From Brachynemurus nebulosus (Eukaryota > Arthropoda > Insecta > Neuroptera > Myrmeleontidae), in the NCBI GenBank assembly GCA_035578155.1, contig JAPWDM010000005.1, positions 13,358,832-13,422,831 on the forward strand: a stretch of 64,000 nucleotides of DNA. The letters are read 5' to 3'. A program made the position numbers and the translations under genes. Shown here one piece after another: positions 1 to 12,620 of this stretch. The stretch's first letter is position 1, and each line of letters starts with the position of its first letter. Below the pieces are notes generated by a model that worked only from the letters and a program-made list of their open reading frames with translations, was not told the DNA's origin and did no database searches.

Positions 1-794
1 CAGTTTCTGACCTTCAAAATTTCTCATGTGACAGTTTCTGACCCCGACAGTGGCCTAGTTTCTGATTCTTACATTTAAAAATACAGTTTTTTAAAATTTA
101 ATTTATAAATAATTTTTTATTGATAAAAATGAATGTTTAATGTTATATACGTTATGAAAAATAACAAAAACTAATCGAAGATAACTATAAATAACAAAAT
201 AACTAACAAAAACTGGTTAGAATTTAATTGGGCCATACCACTTTAGAAGTGAGCCTAGTAATTGACCCTCATATTTCAGTAATAAAAATCATTCTAAGGT
301 ATTTTATAAATATTTTAAAATAAATTTTAAACAAATATTAACCTGCTCATATATTTTTAATTAAGTTTTCATACTTACATGATGAATATTGCACAGATCA
401 AAATGAGTACTTTGTAACATAAACTGTTAGGAAAATACCAAAAAAATAGTTTTTACACACATTTTAAACTTAAAAATTTTTTTTATTTAGTTAATATATT
501 CTAAACTTTTTAAATTGCTGTTCATTAGACACAGAATAGATTACTTTAAATTAAGAATTTATTTTTTTTTCTTATTTAAAATATAGTTTTTTTATTAATT
601 TATAACAAAGTTGAAAAGTTCAGAAACTGGGCCAGGGTCAATTACCGGGTCTTTTACCTTAATACGTTTTATACGTTTTGGAAAATAATTATTTCATCAA
701 ATTGAAATTAGTGTGTTTAATTGGGTGACCTTTCAAATTGGGGGCCCCCAAGTAGTGTTAGCCCACATCCACCTAAAGTCACTGTCCGCCCCTG
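1..794 (-). mobile_element. hAT-like element terminus (element runs off the left edge)
   Basis: Read on the minus strand, the sequence starting at 794 begins CAGGGGCGGACAGTGAC. This resembles hAT terminal inverted repeats, many of which begin CAGGGGCGG. The partner end would lie left of base 1, so neither the second terminus nor the 8-bp target duplication can be checked. Inside are three copies of AGTTTCTGA near bases 2-63 and an inverted pair around TAATTGACCCT (about 259-269 against 632-642). No transposase frame is visible. The assignment rests on one terminus only. Confidence 0.35.
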
Positions 795-1944
795 AATGGA
801 TCAAATTGTTATATGAGATCTGATTATCTGAAGAATTGTAGGTAAAAAAGAATAATTTTGTTTTAAATGTAGTATTAAAAATTTCTTTATATAAATAAAT
901 AGTCTAATAGTAATTTGTATTTATTTGAATTTGTTTACAATGTTTGCATCATACATGTGTTTTATAATAAAAACTTTAGTAGTGTGGCGAACAAGAATCC
1001 ATACTTGGATATTAGTGAATTTTTGATAATATTAAATTACCAGACAAGAATGTAAAACATTAAACAATTTTTTTTTTTTTGAGAAAACTAGCAGTATAAA
1101 TAGTGAAAGCGCCGCTAGATGGTCAGACAGATGGACACATACACTTGTCATTGTTGTTATTGTTGCTTGAAAGGCAATTTACATGACAATTTGTTTCATT
1201 CATATAAAATTATTACGTATAGTTGTATCAATTAGAGTACTCGCACACTAATAACTTTTCGTTGTACAACTGTTTAGTCATTCGGATAATATGCATGCAT
1301 AGGATCCAATTAAAAGGTCGACGAGCCCGATTAAAATATCGGTGAGCAGAACAACTCAAACTCTTAAAGTTGTTTTCTAATAATATCAGTATCTACTTTA
1401 TGAGAGCAACTGGTAAAATATTTTCGATTGAGTTGGTTTGTTATTACATTTTTTCTTGCCCGTATAAGAAGGAAAAGTAAGACCAATTTGAGCATGTGCG
1501 ATTTTTAAAGGATCTTAACCTTTTGGGGCCTGACGAACCCAGACAACCAAAAATTCGAATGGAAATTCCGAACCTTTTGTATCCAGGCTCAAAATAATTC
1601 TGTATACGGGGCATTAAAAGCAGGAAAATTTTGACACATTTTGATCAGTGATTCTGGAGGAGTTATTACCATTTTAAATTTTTTAGTAAAAATCAAAATT
1701 TTTTTTTCGATTTACTCCGGACGTTGTTTATCAAAATCGATAAAACTTAAATGAAAGACGTATAAACAAGATCATACGTCACGTGAGAGAAACGAATTTC
1801 AATAACAACATTTTTAAGTAGGTTTCTTATATTTTAGCACGAGTCTTGCCACATAAGTCTTGGTATTGTTTTTGCAACTATACTTTTAATTTTTGTTTTG
1901 GTCTGGCGAGATTATGCATGCAAAACCGGGACAAAACTGCAAGC
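795..1944. other. No gene or repeat recognised
   Basis: AT-rich sequence without a credible open frame, inverted repeat or tandem repeat. A T11 run lies near 1070. Confidence 0.5.
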
Positions 1945-1947
1945 TAA

Positions 1948-2855
1948 GTGCGGTTGCACACCTAGGAGATACGACACAACCGATATGACATGAGAGACAT
2001 AAGATATGTGTCGCTTGCAGACACGCATCGCTTGAGTACATTTAAATTGCATTGAAAACACAAAACTGCTGCACACCTAGGAGATAAGACATGAACGACA
2101 CAGGCATTTGTCTTAAGCGACATAGCATGCTTGTCTGCTGTCGCTCGTGTCGAACGACATGTAAGATAAATTTAAAAATTATATTATACACTGAGAGAAA
2201 AATGACAACTTAAAATTAAATACGATCATTATTGTTTCAATAATGTACAACTTAAAAAAAATGTATTGAAAAGATAGAGAACTTTGTAGGAAATCAATAT
2301 TATTAAACTTTTAAAATAAAGTTGTTCTACATTAAAACAATAAATTTCAACCTTACTAGACTTTCATTAATGTTTTACATTGAATCAATATGGTTTGAAT
2401 CAATATTATTTTTTCTCTGGGTGTACATTTGAAAGAAATGGTAAATTTTCTCCGAAAATATTTTTTTAATGTAATATTAGATGCATACCGACAATTTTAA
2501 ACACTTTTTGAAAAACTGTCAAATACCGTATTCAAATACTGTGTATTACTAAGGAGGTAAGTCCAAAAACGTTCCAAATAAATGTATCGTTTACAATTAA
2601 TTTTGTTAATTATGTTTCAAATTACCCATTTTTATGCAATTATGCCCTAAAACAGTATTGTAAAAGTAATATCACAAATTTGACATGAAAAAAACTACTG
2701 CCAGCAAATTGAAAAGTTCCCCTTGTTGTAGTGTTCTTCATGTCGTATTTCTCGTGTCTTATCTCCTAGGTGTGCAGATGCCATGTCTTAAGACAAAGGT
2801 CTGTGTCTCTCATGTCGTATCTGCTGTGTCGTATCTGCTAGGTGTGCAGCCGGGC
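1948..2855. mobile_element. PIF/Harbinger-like MITE (TAA target duplication)
   Basis: The ends are inverted: left GTGCGGTTGCACACCTAGG, right reverse complement GCCCGGCTGCACACCTAGC. TAA flanks both sides (1945-1947 and 2856-2858), the 3-bp duplication typical of PIF/Harbinger elements. CACACCTAGGAGATA-type motifs recur inside each arm (near 2071 and 2758), so the arms hold internal copies of the terminus. There is no transposase, so it is non-autonomous. A second MITE (2189-2423) interrupts the middle. The superfamily call is inferred from the target duplication and the foldback form. Confidence 0.75.
2189..2423. mobile_element. TA-flanked MITE nested in the 1948-2855 element
   Basis: Left end CACTGAGAGAAAAATGA and right reverse complement CACCCAGAGAAAAAATA, each flanked by TA (2187-2188 and 2424-2425). 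The TA duplication fits Tc1/mariner-type integration. The CAC-N-GAGAGAAAA terminus is shared with the MITEs at 15745-15981 and 32823-33361, so they may be relatives. It lies entirely inside the Harbinger-like element and is therefore younger than it. Confidence 0.7.
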
Positions 2856-2858
2856 TAA

Positions 2859-3325
2859 GACTGATTTTATTCATCATAAAATTGCTGTGATACCTGTATC
2901 GTTTTCAAATGCAAAATGTGTCTATACGTGTAAAATATTTAAATTAGAATAATATTATTTTTGGCTATTCAATTCTAATCTATTCAATTTAATTTCTTTT
3001 ATTGCTACCAAATTCTTCCAATTTATATTGTATATTATTAACCTTATAATAATGGATAATTTATGTGTTTCACACCTAATAAAATTTCAAAATCAATGCA
3101 CTATGATTTATACATTTGTTGACAAGGACTTTGAATTGAAATAACAAACTGGAATTTAATTAATAATATTCAACAATCATTTTAATAATATATCTACCTC
3201 ATTCTTATTATAATAGGATTCTATTAACAAAGATATATCTAATCTTGATTAAGAAAACAGGATGAGGTTAACACCATATAACAGGTCACCACCGGTTTAG
3301 TCAGTGAATAAAAAATGTGTACCTC
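2859..3325. other. No gene or repeat recognised
   Basis: AT-rich spacer between two TAA-flanked foldbacks. I see no supported feature. Confidence 0.5.
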
Positions 3326-3328
3326 TAA

Positions 3329-4298
3329 GGCCTGGGACACACGAGCGTTAATATAACGTACGTTGTAACGCACGTCACTATTAACGTACGTTACTATACT
3401 TGTCACACGAGCGTTGAAAATATTTCATTGACGTCCGTTCATTATAATACAAGATGGACACTATTGAAACTGTTATACATTTTGTTACCTGGCGATGCAA
3501 TATTTAAATAAAAAAAATAAAAAAAAAATAACTGGTACATTTTTATTTAAAAAATAGTGAACGATATCTGAAACCATTGAGGAGAGAATCGACTAGAGAG
3601 AATGCTCTGTATTACAAATATATTAAGAAATTGAAGCAAAATAATTGACTGATGGGATTACTTTAATGGCGATCAAACCATTAATTTAATGGTTTATCTA
3701 ATATTTATAAACAAGTCTCCGTGGTTACAAGTTGGGTTTACTAAAATGGAGTCATGCTTCAAAATTTAATGCCTGTAGTATCTCTAGGAAACATATTTTA
3801 ATATGTTCGATTCAGTACTCAGTGTCTGAAACGTACTTTATGTACATAAGTAGGCACGTCTCAGAACTGATGATCAAAAATTTTTCAATTATTTCCGAAT
3901 GTTGAAAATTTTTTATGATAAACTGCTGTTTTTCTTAAAAGTTTCATTAAAATTTATTAAAAAATTAAACGACAGCAAAAAAAATTAATAAATATAATTT
4001 TTTTTTGTACTTATAATCAAATAAAAAATACCAAAAACACCAAAAATACGGGCGTTAATAATATAACGTGTGAATTCTATCAATATGTTGTATACAAGGC
4101 TACAACGGACGTTCAATAATTTCAACGTCCGTCTAGCTTGACCACGTTGGCAATCAACGGTACGTCCGTTGCAACGTACGTCAAAACAAACGGACGTTGA
4201 TCATGTGCCCGCTCGTATATAAAATATAATAACGCTACAACGTACGTTGTAATGTGCGTTGTAACGGACGTCATTTTAACGCTCGTGTGTCCCGAGCC
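3329..4298. mobile_element. PIF/Harbinger-like foldback with ACGTACGTT subterminal repeats
   Basis: Left GGCCTGGGACACACGAGCG; right reverse complement GGCTCGGGACACACGAGCG. TAA flanks both ends (3326-3328 and 4299-4301). Each arm carries several copies of AACGTACGTTGTAACG-like and ACGTCCGTT motifs in both orientations, at 3353-3440 and about 4105-4275. The middle is AT-rich without an open frame. The motif clusters resemble subterminal transposase-binding arrays, but that role is inferred. Confidence 0.78.
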
Positions 4299-4301
4299 TA
4301 A

Positions 4302-5938
4302 CTGTTGGTCTACTTGTACGCGCGTTTGCCGCTAATCATATTAAATTCACCGCACAAAAATGATTGAACCTTATCGATAATTTATAATTATGTACTTGAT
4401 CTTTCAAGAATTGTTATAATAACAATAATATAATCAATTTGAAGGTTTCTTTTTTTTTGCTAGTGTACTTATTTTTACGAACAAACTTATTAGTAGTTAT
4501 TATTAATAATAAAGTAAAATTTATCGCATGACTAATTTTTCGAACAAAAAGAGAAAAAAAAAAAACAAAATTATAATTTTGATAATAAAATATCAATTTA
4601 TTAGTACCTAACCGTATTATAGTACGGAGTTGTCGATAAATTAGTAAACAGTTACAAATTGAAAAATAAAATTAGCTGAATCATCAAATTAAATCAAGAA
4701 AGAATCAATAACGGTTAAATATTGATTTTATTGAGTCGCTCACATGGTTCGTCTCTTACAAAGGATTAAAGATTTTCAATATAAACCAATTACCTATAGA
4801 TGACTACTGATTATATTGCTTTGATTATAGAACAAGTTGTTAGGTGCAAGTAATACTTGCGCAAACAGTGTTCCGTACTATACCAATTGTTATTATGGAT
4901 TTGATGTAACAGTGTATGAGGGTACATATTTTATTCCTGAACTAAACTATACTTCTCCATTTCAAAACTAACGTATTTTTATCTAGCACGGATTTTTCTA
5001 GGTGATCCTATTGATAATAAAGGTCGCGAACAAAAACCGCTCCCCTCAAAATGACCAAAAAATACAGTTATATATTACCTGTTAAATTCGTGCTTTTAAG
5101 GTTTTCTTTGATATCCTACTGGATGTCTTTGGGAAAATTTTTTTCCCATTTTCTGCAAGGTTACCTCCTAAAAATGTTTCCCCAGAATCGAAATTTTACC
5201 TCACACTACTCTATCTTTGTGTTAAATCTCAAATTTCCTTGTCGAATAGTTTCAGAAAAAATCGCAAACATTTGGGAATGAAAACTATCAGTTTTGAATT
5301 GTTGGAATATTTTTGAATCCACTAGTACCTACTTACTGTTGTAAGCTATTTCTAGGTGTAGGTATATATTATGTACTATGAAAAATAATAAAATTTTTCA
5401 TTTAAATAAATTTTTAATAATAGACTAGAGGTAGTATCAAGGTTAAGTTTTGTACCATTTGTTTTCAAAATTTGATTAAATTCAATTAACAACTTATTAT
5501 TATTTATTACTGTAGTTAATAATATATAGGCAAGTGGTTCTCCTTTATAGGAGGTATTTTTATACGAATTTAATTGACTTTAATTAATTTTTTTGTTAAT
5601 TTTATAAATTTGCCTTTTAACATTTGCACTCTTAATATATTTCATTGTAGTTTTAATATATTTTAAATAAAACGTTATAGATTAGGGAAATATACCTATG
5701 TGGTATGTGTATTTATCAAGGTATAGTATAAATTAATAATTTTAGAAGTTTTTTTTTCCAGTTGCTTCGCAATGCAAAAATTTTACTGTTATGGTTCTTG
5801 CGAGTTGTCAAAAAATTTCTTTTACCTGTTCTATTTAGACTCCGTTAACTTATTAGCGTGCTTTATGGATCTATGTTTATAAGAAATTTTTCACTTTTTA
5901 AATACTTTGTATAGGGCTTCTAGTTTAAACAACGTATC
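4302..5938. other. No gene or repeat recognised
   Basis: AT-rich spacer. Short frames at 4414-4596 and 5051-5281 are low in complexity and match no family I know. Confidence 0.5.
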
Positions 5939-5942
5939 TTAA

Positions 5943-6781
5943 CCCTAGAATCATACGTTGGTCTACGAGTCAAGTTAATCATACATCGGCGTCGTTTCGA
6001 CGAATGGACTTTTTACGGGGAGTTTTAGAGTTTATTTGCAAAAAACTTTTTTTTTTACATAACAATACTACAAAAGCGAACAAAATATTTAAAAAAATTG
6101 GATTTGGAAAAATTTCTTAATATAAATATTTATTAATTTTTAATTCATCAATTAATTAATTTATGAACTATTATGAGTCAGTGGACATGTGTGACTTTAC
6201 AGAATGTGAAATTTCTCAGTCATAAATATTCCTATAGATATGTAGTTATTTCCCCATTTGTAAATTTTCTAAAATTTGTTAGTAATTTTTCGAATAAGAT
6301 CTCAAAAAATAATAAAAATTGAAATATTTTCCATAAAATAAATTGTTAACCTTTTATTAACTCACTTGAAACGCATTTTTTACTATTCGATTCAATATAT
6401 TAAAACTTCAGTATTATGTCGTCTCTATAAGCCAAACAGCTGTAATCATCTTTCACATTATCATAATCATTGAATAAATTAATTATAACATGCATATCTT
6501 TAATAAATTTTAGAAAAATTAGGAAAACTTTTATATGTGGAGTACAAAATCTTTAAAAAAAAATATGGGTTAATCATACATCGTCGTCCTTTTGACGCAC
6601 ACTATTTCAGTATAAAAAAAAACGACAATAGCTATAAACAAAATTTATACGTCTTATGTGTTATAATAACAAATAAATTAGATAACAGAAGTTTCACAGC
6701 AAGCAGGCACCGACAAGTTGTAGTATTGGAGCAGGTAGAGAAGTTCGTTCGTCGTTTTGACGAGTGCGTATGATTCTAGGG
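5943..6781. mobile_element. piggyBac-like MITE (TTAA target site)
   Basis: The ends are CCCTAGAATCATACG and its inverted copy, with TTAA on both outer sides (5939-5942 and 6782-6785). TTAA targeting and termini beginning CCCTAGAA are characteristic of piggyBac elements. Subterminal GTCGTTTCGACGA and GTCGTTTTGACGA palindrome-like motifs lie in the arms, and TTAATCATACATCG occurs twice in direct orientation (about 5976 and 6572). A 78-codon frame at 6537-6773 lacks recognisable piggyBac DDD residues and is probably incidental. Confidence 0.8.
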
Positions 6782-7246
6782 TTAATTATGTCTGGTGACT
6801 TCAATGCGTGTATAGGCGACTAAAATATATAAATAACATTCCTTATTTATTTCTTTTGGTTTTTCAGGTCCAAACATGACGAAAACCACTATCTTTTGTC
6901 TTGGAAGTTTGATTTAATTTCATTGGATTGTAGCAGAAAAAGTCCAAGTCTCTCCATTTCAATTTTTTTTTTTACGTTTTTCCCTAATTACACAGAAAAA
7001 AAAAACTCACTGTATATTACAAAAACGTGAATTAATATTACAAAATTTTTACTCCAATAGAACCGTTTAGTAATATTACAAAACCACTTCTATTAAAAAT
7101 CTGAGTACTAAAAGGTTCTATTAATTCAGAATAATTTTTGTAATTATCACAAAGACTTATTTTTGTGAATAAAACTCAACGTATGTTTTGTTGAACATTT
7201 AATAAACTTTGTTATAATTACTAAATGGAATTTGTAATTGGTATGA

Positions 7247-7256
7247 TTTATTTATT
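7247..7256 (-). promoter_or_regulatory. Overlapping AATAAA polyadenylation signals
   Basis: Two overlapping AATAAA hexamers on the minus strand, about 55 nt beyond the last donor of the putative gene. AATAAA is easily found by chance in such AT-rich DNA, so the support comes from position only. Confidence 0.3.
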
Positions 7257-7310
7257 AATAAATACTAAATTTTATAGTAAATTTTACTATATTTTTTTTG
7301 TTGTACTTAC

Positions 7311-8350
7311 AAATAACCCCTGTAAATATTATTAAGGATATTTGTGAAGGAAAGGAACTTATTGGATATACTTTGATAATTAATGTAAAAAACAAAACAG
7401 ATGTGACTATAAAATATGTACAAAATTCAAACTTCACATCTATTTTACACAGCATTACATTAATTATCAAAGTACATCCAGTTAGTCCCTGTAAAATAAG
7501 AAAAATTTTATTTTATATAAATGAATTTATTAATTAATTAATACAAAAAAATAAAAAGTTATGTTAAAATGTATTAACTTACAGGAGGTATGGCAAGTGT
7601 TTTAGAAATAATTCTAACATATTTTTATATTCAGAACTAATATTAAGCAAATTTCAATAAAAGATATAACTGTAGTCCAATATTCAATTACATCTTCAAA
7701 ATCCAGTGAAAAATTTTAAAAAACAAAACGAAAACAAACATGTTGTTTATCTGTAAAAAAGCATATTTTACTAAAATATGAAACATAAAAAATGTCTAAC
7801 CAAATAATAAAAAACTTACTTGAATTTGAAAAAGAATCCTTTTTGTTAGTAATTTACTTGACTGAGGTTTTTCACATATAGTCGAATAATGGATTACATA
7901 TTCGATTCAGAATCAAAGTAAAAAGATAAAATAGGAGTACCTAGCATGTTTTCCACCTGTAAAAAAAGAATATTTTACTGACTAAAATATGAAGCTTAAA
8001 AACATGTCTAACCAAAAAATAACCCTTACTTGAATTTGAAAAGGAATGCAAATTTGCTAGTGTTTTATAAATTTCTGAACTGAAGGAACTTTTCTTTGGT
8101 TATAAAACAGTTTAACTGCAAATCTGAAATTATTTTTTCCATAATGTTCAAAATTGCTTTTAGTATCTGAAAAAAAAGAGATCAAATTTTAATAGGAATA
8201 TTATTAATATTTGTGAGCAAAAAATAATTTATGAAAATACTTACTAGCCATTGTCAGATTTTCGATAGTAAAACCATTAGCAAGTTTTCTTGTCATATTT
8301 CTAATGTACAAACAATCTTTTAAATTGAGATTGTATACTATGTTTTTCAT
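7311..8350 (-). pseudogene. Putative five-exon gene, probably decayed, inside the 6991-9012 element
   Basis: I do not recognise the product. Read 8350 down to 7311, five blocks are separated by short GT-AG gaps. Exon 1 is 8350-8245 (ATG at 8350), exon 2 8166-8030, exon 3 7956-7820, exon 4 7750-7583, exon 5 7488-7311. The introns are 78, 73, 69 and 94 nt. Every donor is GTAAG(T/G) and every acceptor ends in ACAG or CAG after a T-rich run; another donor GTAAGT follows exon 5. Exons 1+2 are open for 71 codons (MKNIVYNLNLKDC start) before a TAG in exon 2. Exon 3 is open in the continuing frame for about 20 codons, then TAA. Exons 4 and 5 need frame changes. Exons 2 and 3 are both 137 nt, share their 3' ends, and introns 2 and 3 share TTTGGTTAGACAT, so the unit was duplicated. 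It may be a 71-residue protein with alternative ends or a pseudogene. The splice pattern is clear; coding is inferred. Confidence 0.45.
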
Positions 8351-9014
8351 AAACTCTTGTCAGGTTATAATAAATATTTATGAAGATGGACTCTATCACA
8401 GAATGACGCTATGAATACTACACAACATTCTAAAAATCATAGAATTCGTTAATATTGCGCTTGCGTCAGTTATTTATTACAAAACTTTTTGTTATAATTA
8501 CAAAACACAATTTTTAAATGAGAAATACAAAACTTTTTGATAATCACTAAATCAGGGTTTCTTTAAATGCATATATAGGTATTATGAACGTTTACAAAAT
8601 ATCACATAAACGTATCAACTTGTCAACTCTGCGCAAGCGTCATTTAATTATTACAAAAATTTTCGTTTTAATTACAAAAGAGACTTATACTTTAAGCATG
8701 CGCATTTTGATTTTTAAAACAGTGTTATAATTACAAATATTTTTCTTATATTTACTTAAAATATTTAATAGAACTGTAATTAATGCTACAAAAATATACT
8801 ACTAAATTATTTTTTTTGTTATTACAAAAGTTTTTGTAATATTTACAAAATTTTATATTAACAAATTAATAAAACGCAATTTGTAGGATTAATAAAACTT
8901 ATATTAATCACTGAAAGCGAGTTTTGTTACAATTACTCAAATTTTAGTTCTAACAACGAAAGCTAAATACTAAAAGCGGTTTTGTAAATAAAATCACTGT
9001 TTTTTTTCTGTGTA

Positions 9015-10667
9015 CGCGACAGCAAAGGAAAAGTTTTGTTTTTCGCTGTACTTATAGATTTTAGCAAATAAGCTCTCATTAACCTGGAATTTGCATTAAC
9101 CTTGAGAGTTATACAAGGGAGTGTTAAGAAATACGATAGGTATGCCGGCTGACAAAAAAGTGAAGTAAAAAACCGTTTTAAAAAAGTCGACATCTAAAAA
9201 GTGGATCAAAAAGATGGGAACAAGATGAAATAGAAAAACAGAAATATTAATTAAATTGTAAAGCAGTTGGAGACGTAGGTACATATTGTAAAATGTTGAA
9301 CAGAAATATCTGATACTACCAACAGTTTTATTTTGTTTAAATTTTTTTGATTCAAATTATTCTATAATATTTAAACCGATTTATTAAAAAGAAAAAAAGA
9401 CAGTAAAACAGTTTCGGCTGTAACAAGTTGAAGAGAAATATCTGATTTCTTTTTATTAATTTTTTTGTTTTTCTTGTTTAGTTGTTTTATTTGAATAATA
9501 GTGATTTAGAAGTTACTATTGAATTAAAATAAATTATAGAATCCACATGTGATGCTGAAAACGATAAAACCAAACTTTTCAAGGGAATGCTGTATTTTCC
9601 TTTCTTGATGAGCTACAAATAACGATAGGCAAACTAATGAGTATAGTACATAGACTCAAAATTTGTGTCGACCGTTATAATACAAGTATGGTCTAATTTA
9701 AAATACTCGTAATTCTGTAAACTGATTCTTTCTAAGCTCCATATTTTGTGTCTTTCTTATATCTCAATCTGTGTTCAGTTCCCACGATAAATTCACAAGA
9801 TATATCAGATACATCAATTCAAGGCTTAAAGATAATATCTGAAAAAATAAAACATTTTATTCCAAACGCCCTTGTTTAAAAAAAAATGTTTTTCTTGCGA
9901 CAATTTTACACTTACCTTAAAAAAAAATTACCCGTTAGATTCCTGCTTAAAAGACCTAAGGCGCATTCTAGTACCTTGAAAATATTCAAGAACTGTGTAT
10001 AATTCTCAATTTTTTAGTAAATATAAAGTAATTAATATCTTTCAACTTTTTATTAAGTATTAAAAATTTGTCGTTAAATTTAAATTGCTTGATTTAATTT
10101 TTGTATCAAATGAATTATTTGAAATATTTTTCATAGCGTTAATCTAATATCTTTTTGACACATTACAAACATTTACACCATGAATTAAACGTATTTTTAT
10201 GCAAATTTGTGGTATTTTGAAAAGAACAGAGACTATTTTCTGCTACGGTGTTACTTACGTAACAATACGGCGAGCCATGCGACCGACAGTGACATTAGAT
10301 AAATAAATTAATTAATTACGTGAAAAGTTGTAGGTTATGTTGGCATTGATGCAATCAGTCATACATACACACCTTACGACTGGTCCGTATATTGTAATCA
10401 CTCATCCTTCAAATTTTAACAAAAAAATATCAATATGGCAATGAGATTATTACAGTGAGTGGTATGCATAAAAATGAGCGTGATTATACGAGCATGCTTA
10501 TATGAGCATACACATGCCATAACTGCCAATTTAAAAAAAATTGTTTTTATTGAATAAACAGAAATTTTTAAAAAAATATTTCAAGTTTAATTTGCAATTT
10601 TAGAAGAGCGATGGAGAGTGTTTTATTTAAATCACTATATTGAGCCGTACTGTGGGCTGGATTATAT
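9015..10667. other. No gene or repeat recognised
   Basis: AT-rich spacer. Minus-strand frames at 8963-9193 and 9096-9284 show no recognisable domain. Confidence 0.5.
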
Positions 10668-10671
10668 TTAA

Positions 10672-11582
10672 CCCGGCGTGTGTACACTATATTTTCGAGA
10701 GCACGGAGTGTACACTGGGTCTTTCAAGGAACAGTCGTGTTTACAAAGTTTTCTAGGCTTCCAAAAAATCTCAAAAAATTCTGAGTTACTTTTTGGAGTG
10801 TCTATTACATGGTTCAGCAGTTGTCATAGTAAAAATTTAAAACCATTATTAATAATAATCGACGAATAGTCCAAAAAGCATGAAAAATAAAATTTAGTAA
10901 AAAAATTCCTAACTCTACAATGAAGGAATTTAAAAAAAAATGGTTTTAGGCTTTTGTAGCTTATACTAAAAGTTTTCAAAAGAATATAAACTTTTTGGCA
11001 TTGGCACCAAAAAGCTGAATTATTCAAGCACCTGAAAATGAGGAATGTTTACAGGCAATTCATAATAAACGGAACAAAAATTATTTGGCACAAAATGAGT
11101 TTTTATTATTAAAAATATAAAAGAAATTAAATACTAATAGAAAAAAACCGAAAAAGCAATAAAGTGAAGAAAACAAAAAAAAAAAAAAGAAAAATGGAGC
11201 AAAACTTGATATAATAAAAATGAAAAAATAAAGCCGCGATTCCACTGCTGTGCACTTTATCCACGTCATCGAACGTGAATCCATCAATGAATTATAACGG
11301 TATACAATAATTTATTTTAGCCTCGAAAAAGCTGAAAAACTACGAGAAAGATAAAAATAATACCATTCACTTACCTTCGAAAATACTGACGCCGTGTGTA
11401 CACTGACCTTTTTAGGGAACGGATGCAACTTTCACTCGCTTGCGTATGCAAGTCAACCGCCAGACCCGGGCGTCTATTGGACCTTGAGTCCTCACTACTA
11501 ACTAGATTTTTTAGGGAGAGTAGCCAAAATCTGCGCCACAGTTTTGACTGTTCCTTCAAAGACCCAGTATACACACGCCGGG
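10672..11582. mobile_element. piggyBac-like MITE (TTAA target site)
   Basis: CCCGGCGTGTGTA is at both ends in inverted orientation, with TTAA on both outer sides (10668-10671 and 11583-11586). The inner arms match again through GGGTCTTTNAAGGAACAGTC; the left arm has an extra segment of about 37 bp between these blocks, bounded by GTGTACACT repeats. A further inverted CCGTGTGTACAC lies near 11391. The 100-codon minus frame at 11371-11673 crosses the right end of the element and is not a gene. Confidence 0.75.
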
Positions 11583-11671
11583 TTAATAATAACATTTCAA
11601 AAATATTCAAATATTCAAAATAGGCAGTTAGACCGGACGTTTCAAATAACCGGGCCCTAGCCATTTGTTTC

Positions 11672-11960
11672 ATGTGTCTGTGCGATCCTGAGTGTCGATA
11701 TTCATCTGAATTATATACTCGATCAAGTGGTCAGAAAACGACATTTCATTTTACACGATCTAGTATTGTTTCAAATAATGCCGAAAATGATTCCGGACTA
11801 CTAGAAATTTATTTACAATTAACGACTTGCACTTCAAAGTGTCGGTATTTATGTGAATTACATGATGGGCCTAGTGGTTGGAAAACGACATTTATTTCGT
11901 ATGACAGGATCTAGTGTTATTGCATGTAATGGTGGAAATGAATCCAGACTACAATAAATC
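11672..11960. repeat. Diverged minisatellite, about 150-bp units (family also at 35.4-37.1 kb)
   Basis: Two units align around AGTGTCGATATTCATCTGAA / AGTGTCGGTATTTATGTGAA, then AAAACGACATTTC and a short block ending near GATCTAGT. The same unit recurs at 35.4-35.75 and 36.85-37.1 kb. Just outside, CCGGGCCCTAGCCATTTGTT at about 11650 recurs directly at about 12686. Confidence 0.6.
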
Positions 11961-12093
11961 TATTCAGAGTTAAAGAATTGCTTTTAAACATATCTCTAAT
12001 ACTTAAAAAATTGTCAGCAGGGCAGATTAACCAACTTTGGAGTCCTAGACATTTTCTCTTTACCGAGTGTCTCCCTTCCCCCCCCAAAAAAAG

Positions 12094-12095
<2 letters not shown>

Positions 12096-12162
<67 letters not shown>
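12096..12162. repeat. (TA)n microsatellite
   Basis: Uninterrupted TA dinucleotides. It directly abuts the left end of the MITE at 12163, as expected for an element that targets TA. Confidence 0.95.
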
Positions 12163-12169
<7 letters not shown>

Positions 12170-12620
12170 GAGTTTTTTGAGAGTTGCCATTTTTATTACA
12201 GCCATATTTGTATGATAGAAATGGTACTGGAAAAGGTTTCTTTTCTTGGATGTAATAGAAATATAACCAACCAGAACATTATCGGTTGAAGTAGCCTCAA
12301 GTACATATGGATATTCTTACCACCTAATTGATAAATTAAAGAAAAATTCAAAATTTATACATGGGTAAAAAATTTTTTTTTCTTCATTTATGTTGTTAAT
12401 TAATGCACTAGACCAGTTTTATCGATTGATTAATATGTAGTCTCATTTAAAAATCTATAAGTTTGTATCATTGCTCGAAAACCATAAGAGCTATAATGCT
12501 CCTGACTATAGCAGTCAGTTGCCCTCCTCGACATCTACAACTCTTTTTTGAACAATTTTTCGATTAAATCAACAGTTTGGCTGTAATCAAAATGGCAACT
12601 CTCAAAAAACTCACACGGTA
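12163..12620. mobile_element. TA-flanked foldback MITE
   Basis: Left arm GCCGTGTGAGTTTTTTGAGA continues through GTTGCCATTTT and ATTACAGCCA. The right arm is its inverted copy ending near 12618. The inverted repeat is about 45 bp, nearly perfect. TA is present outside both ends, on the left as part of (TA)n. There is no coding content. Confidence 0.7.

Larger units (their letters stand above)
6991..9012. mobile_element. 2.0 kb TA-flanked element with ATTACAAAA subterminal arrays
   Basis: The termini are CACAGAAAAAA repeats in inverted orientation, flanked by TA (6989-6990 and 9013-9014). Both arms carry many copies of (T)ATTACAAAA, for example near 7015, 7038, 7075, 8475, 8498, 8651, 8671, 8821 and 8843, leaving a different middle section (about 7240-8400). 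That middle has a coherent set of splice sites on the minus strand, described separately. An imperfect palindrome, about 7345-7488, is centred near 7416. Tc1/mariner-type integration is suggested by the TA duplication only. Confidence 0.65.
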
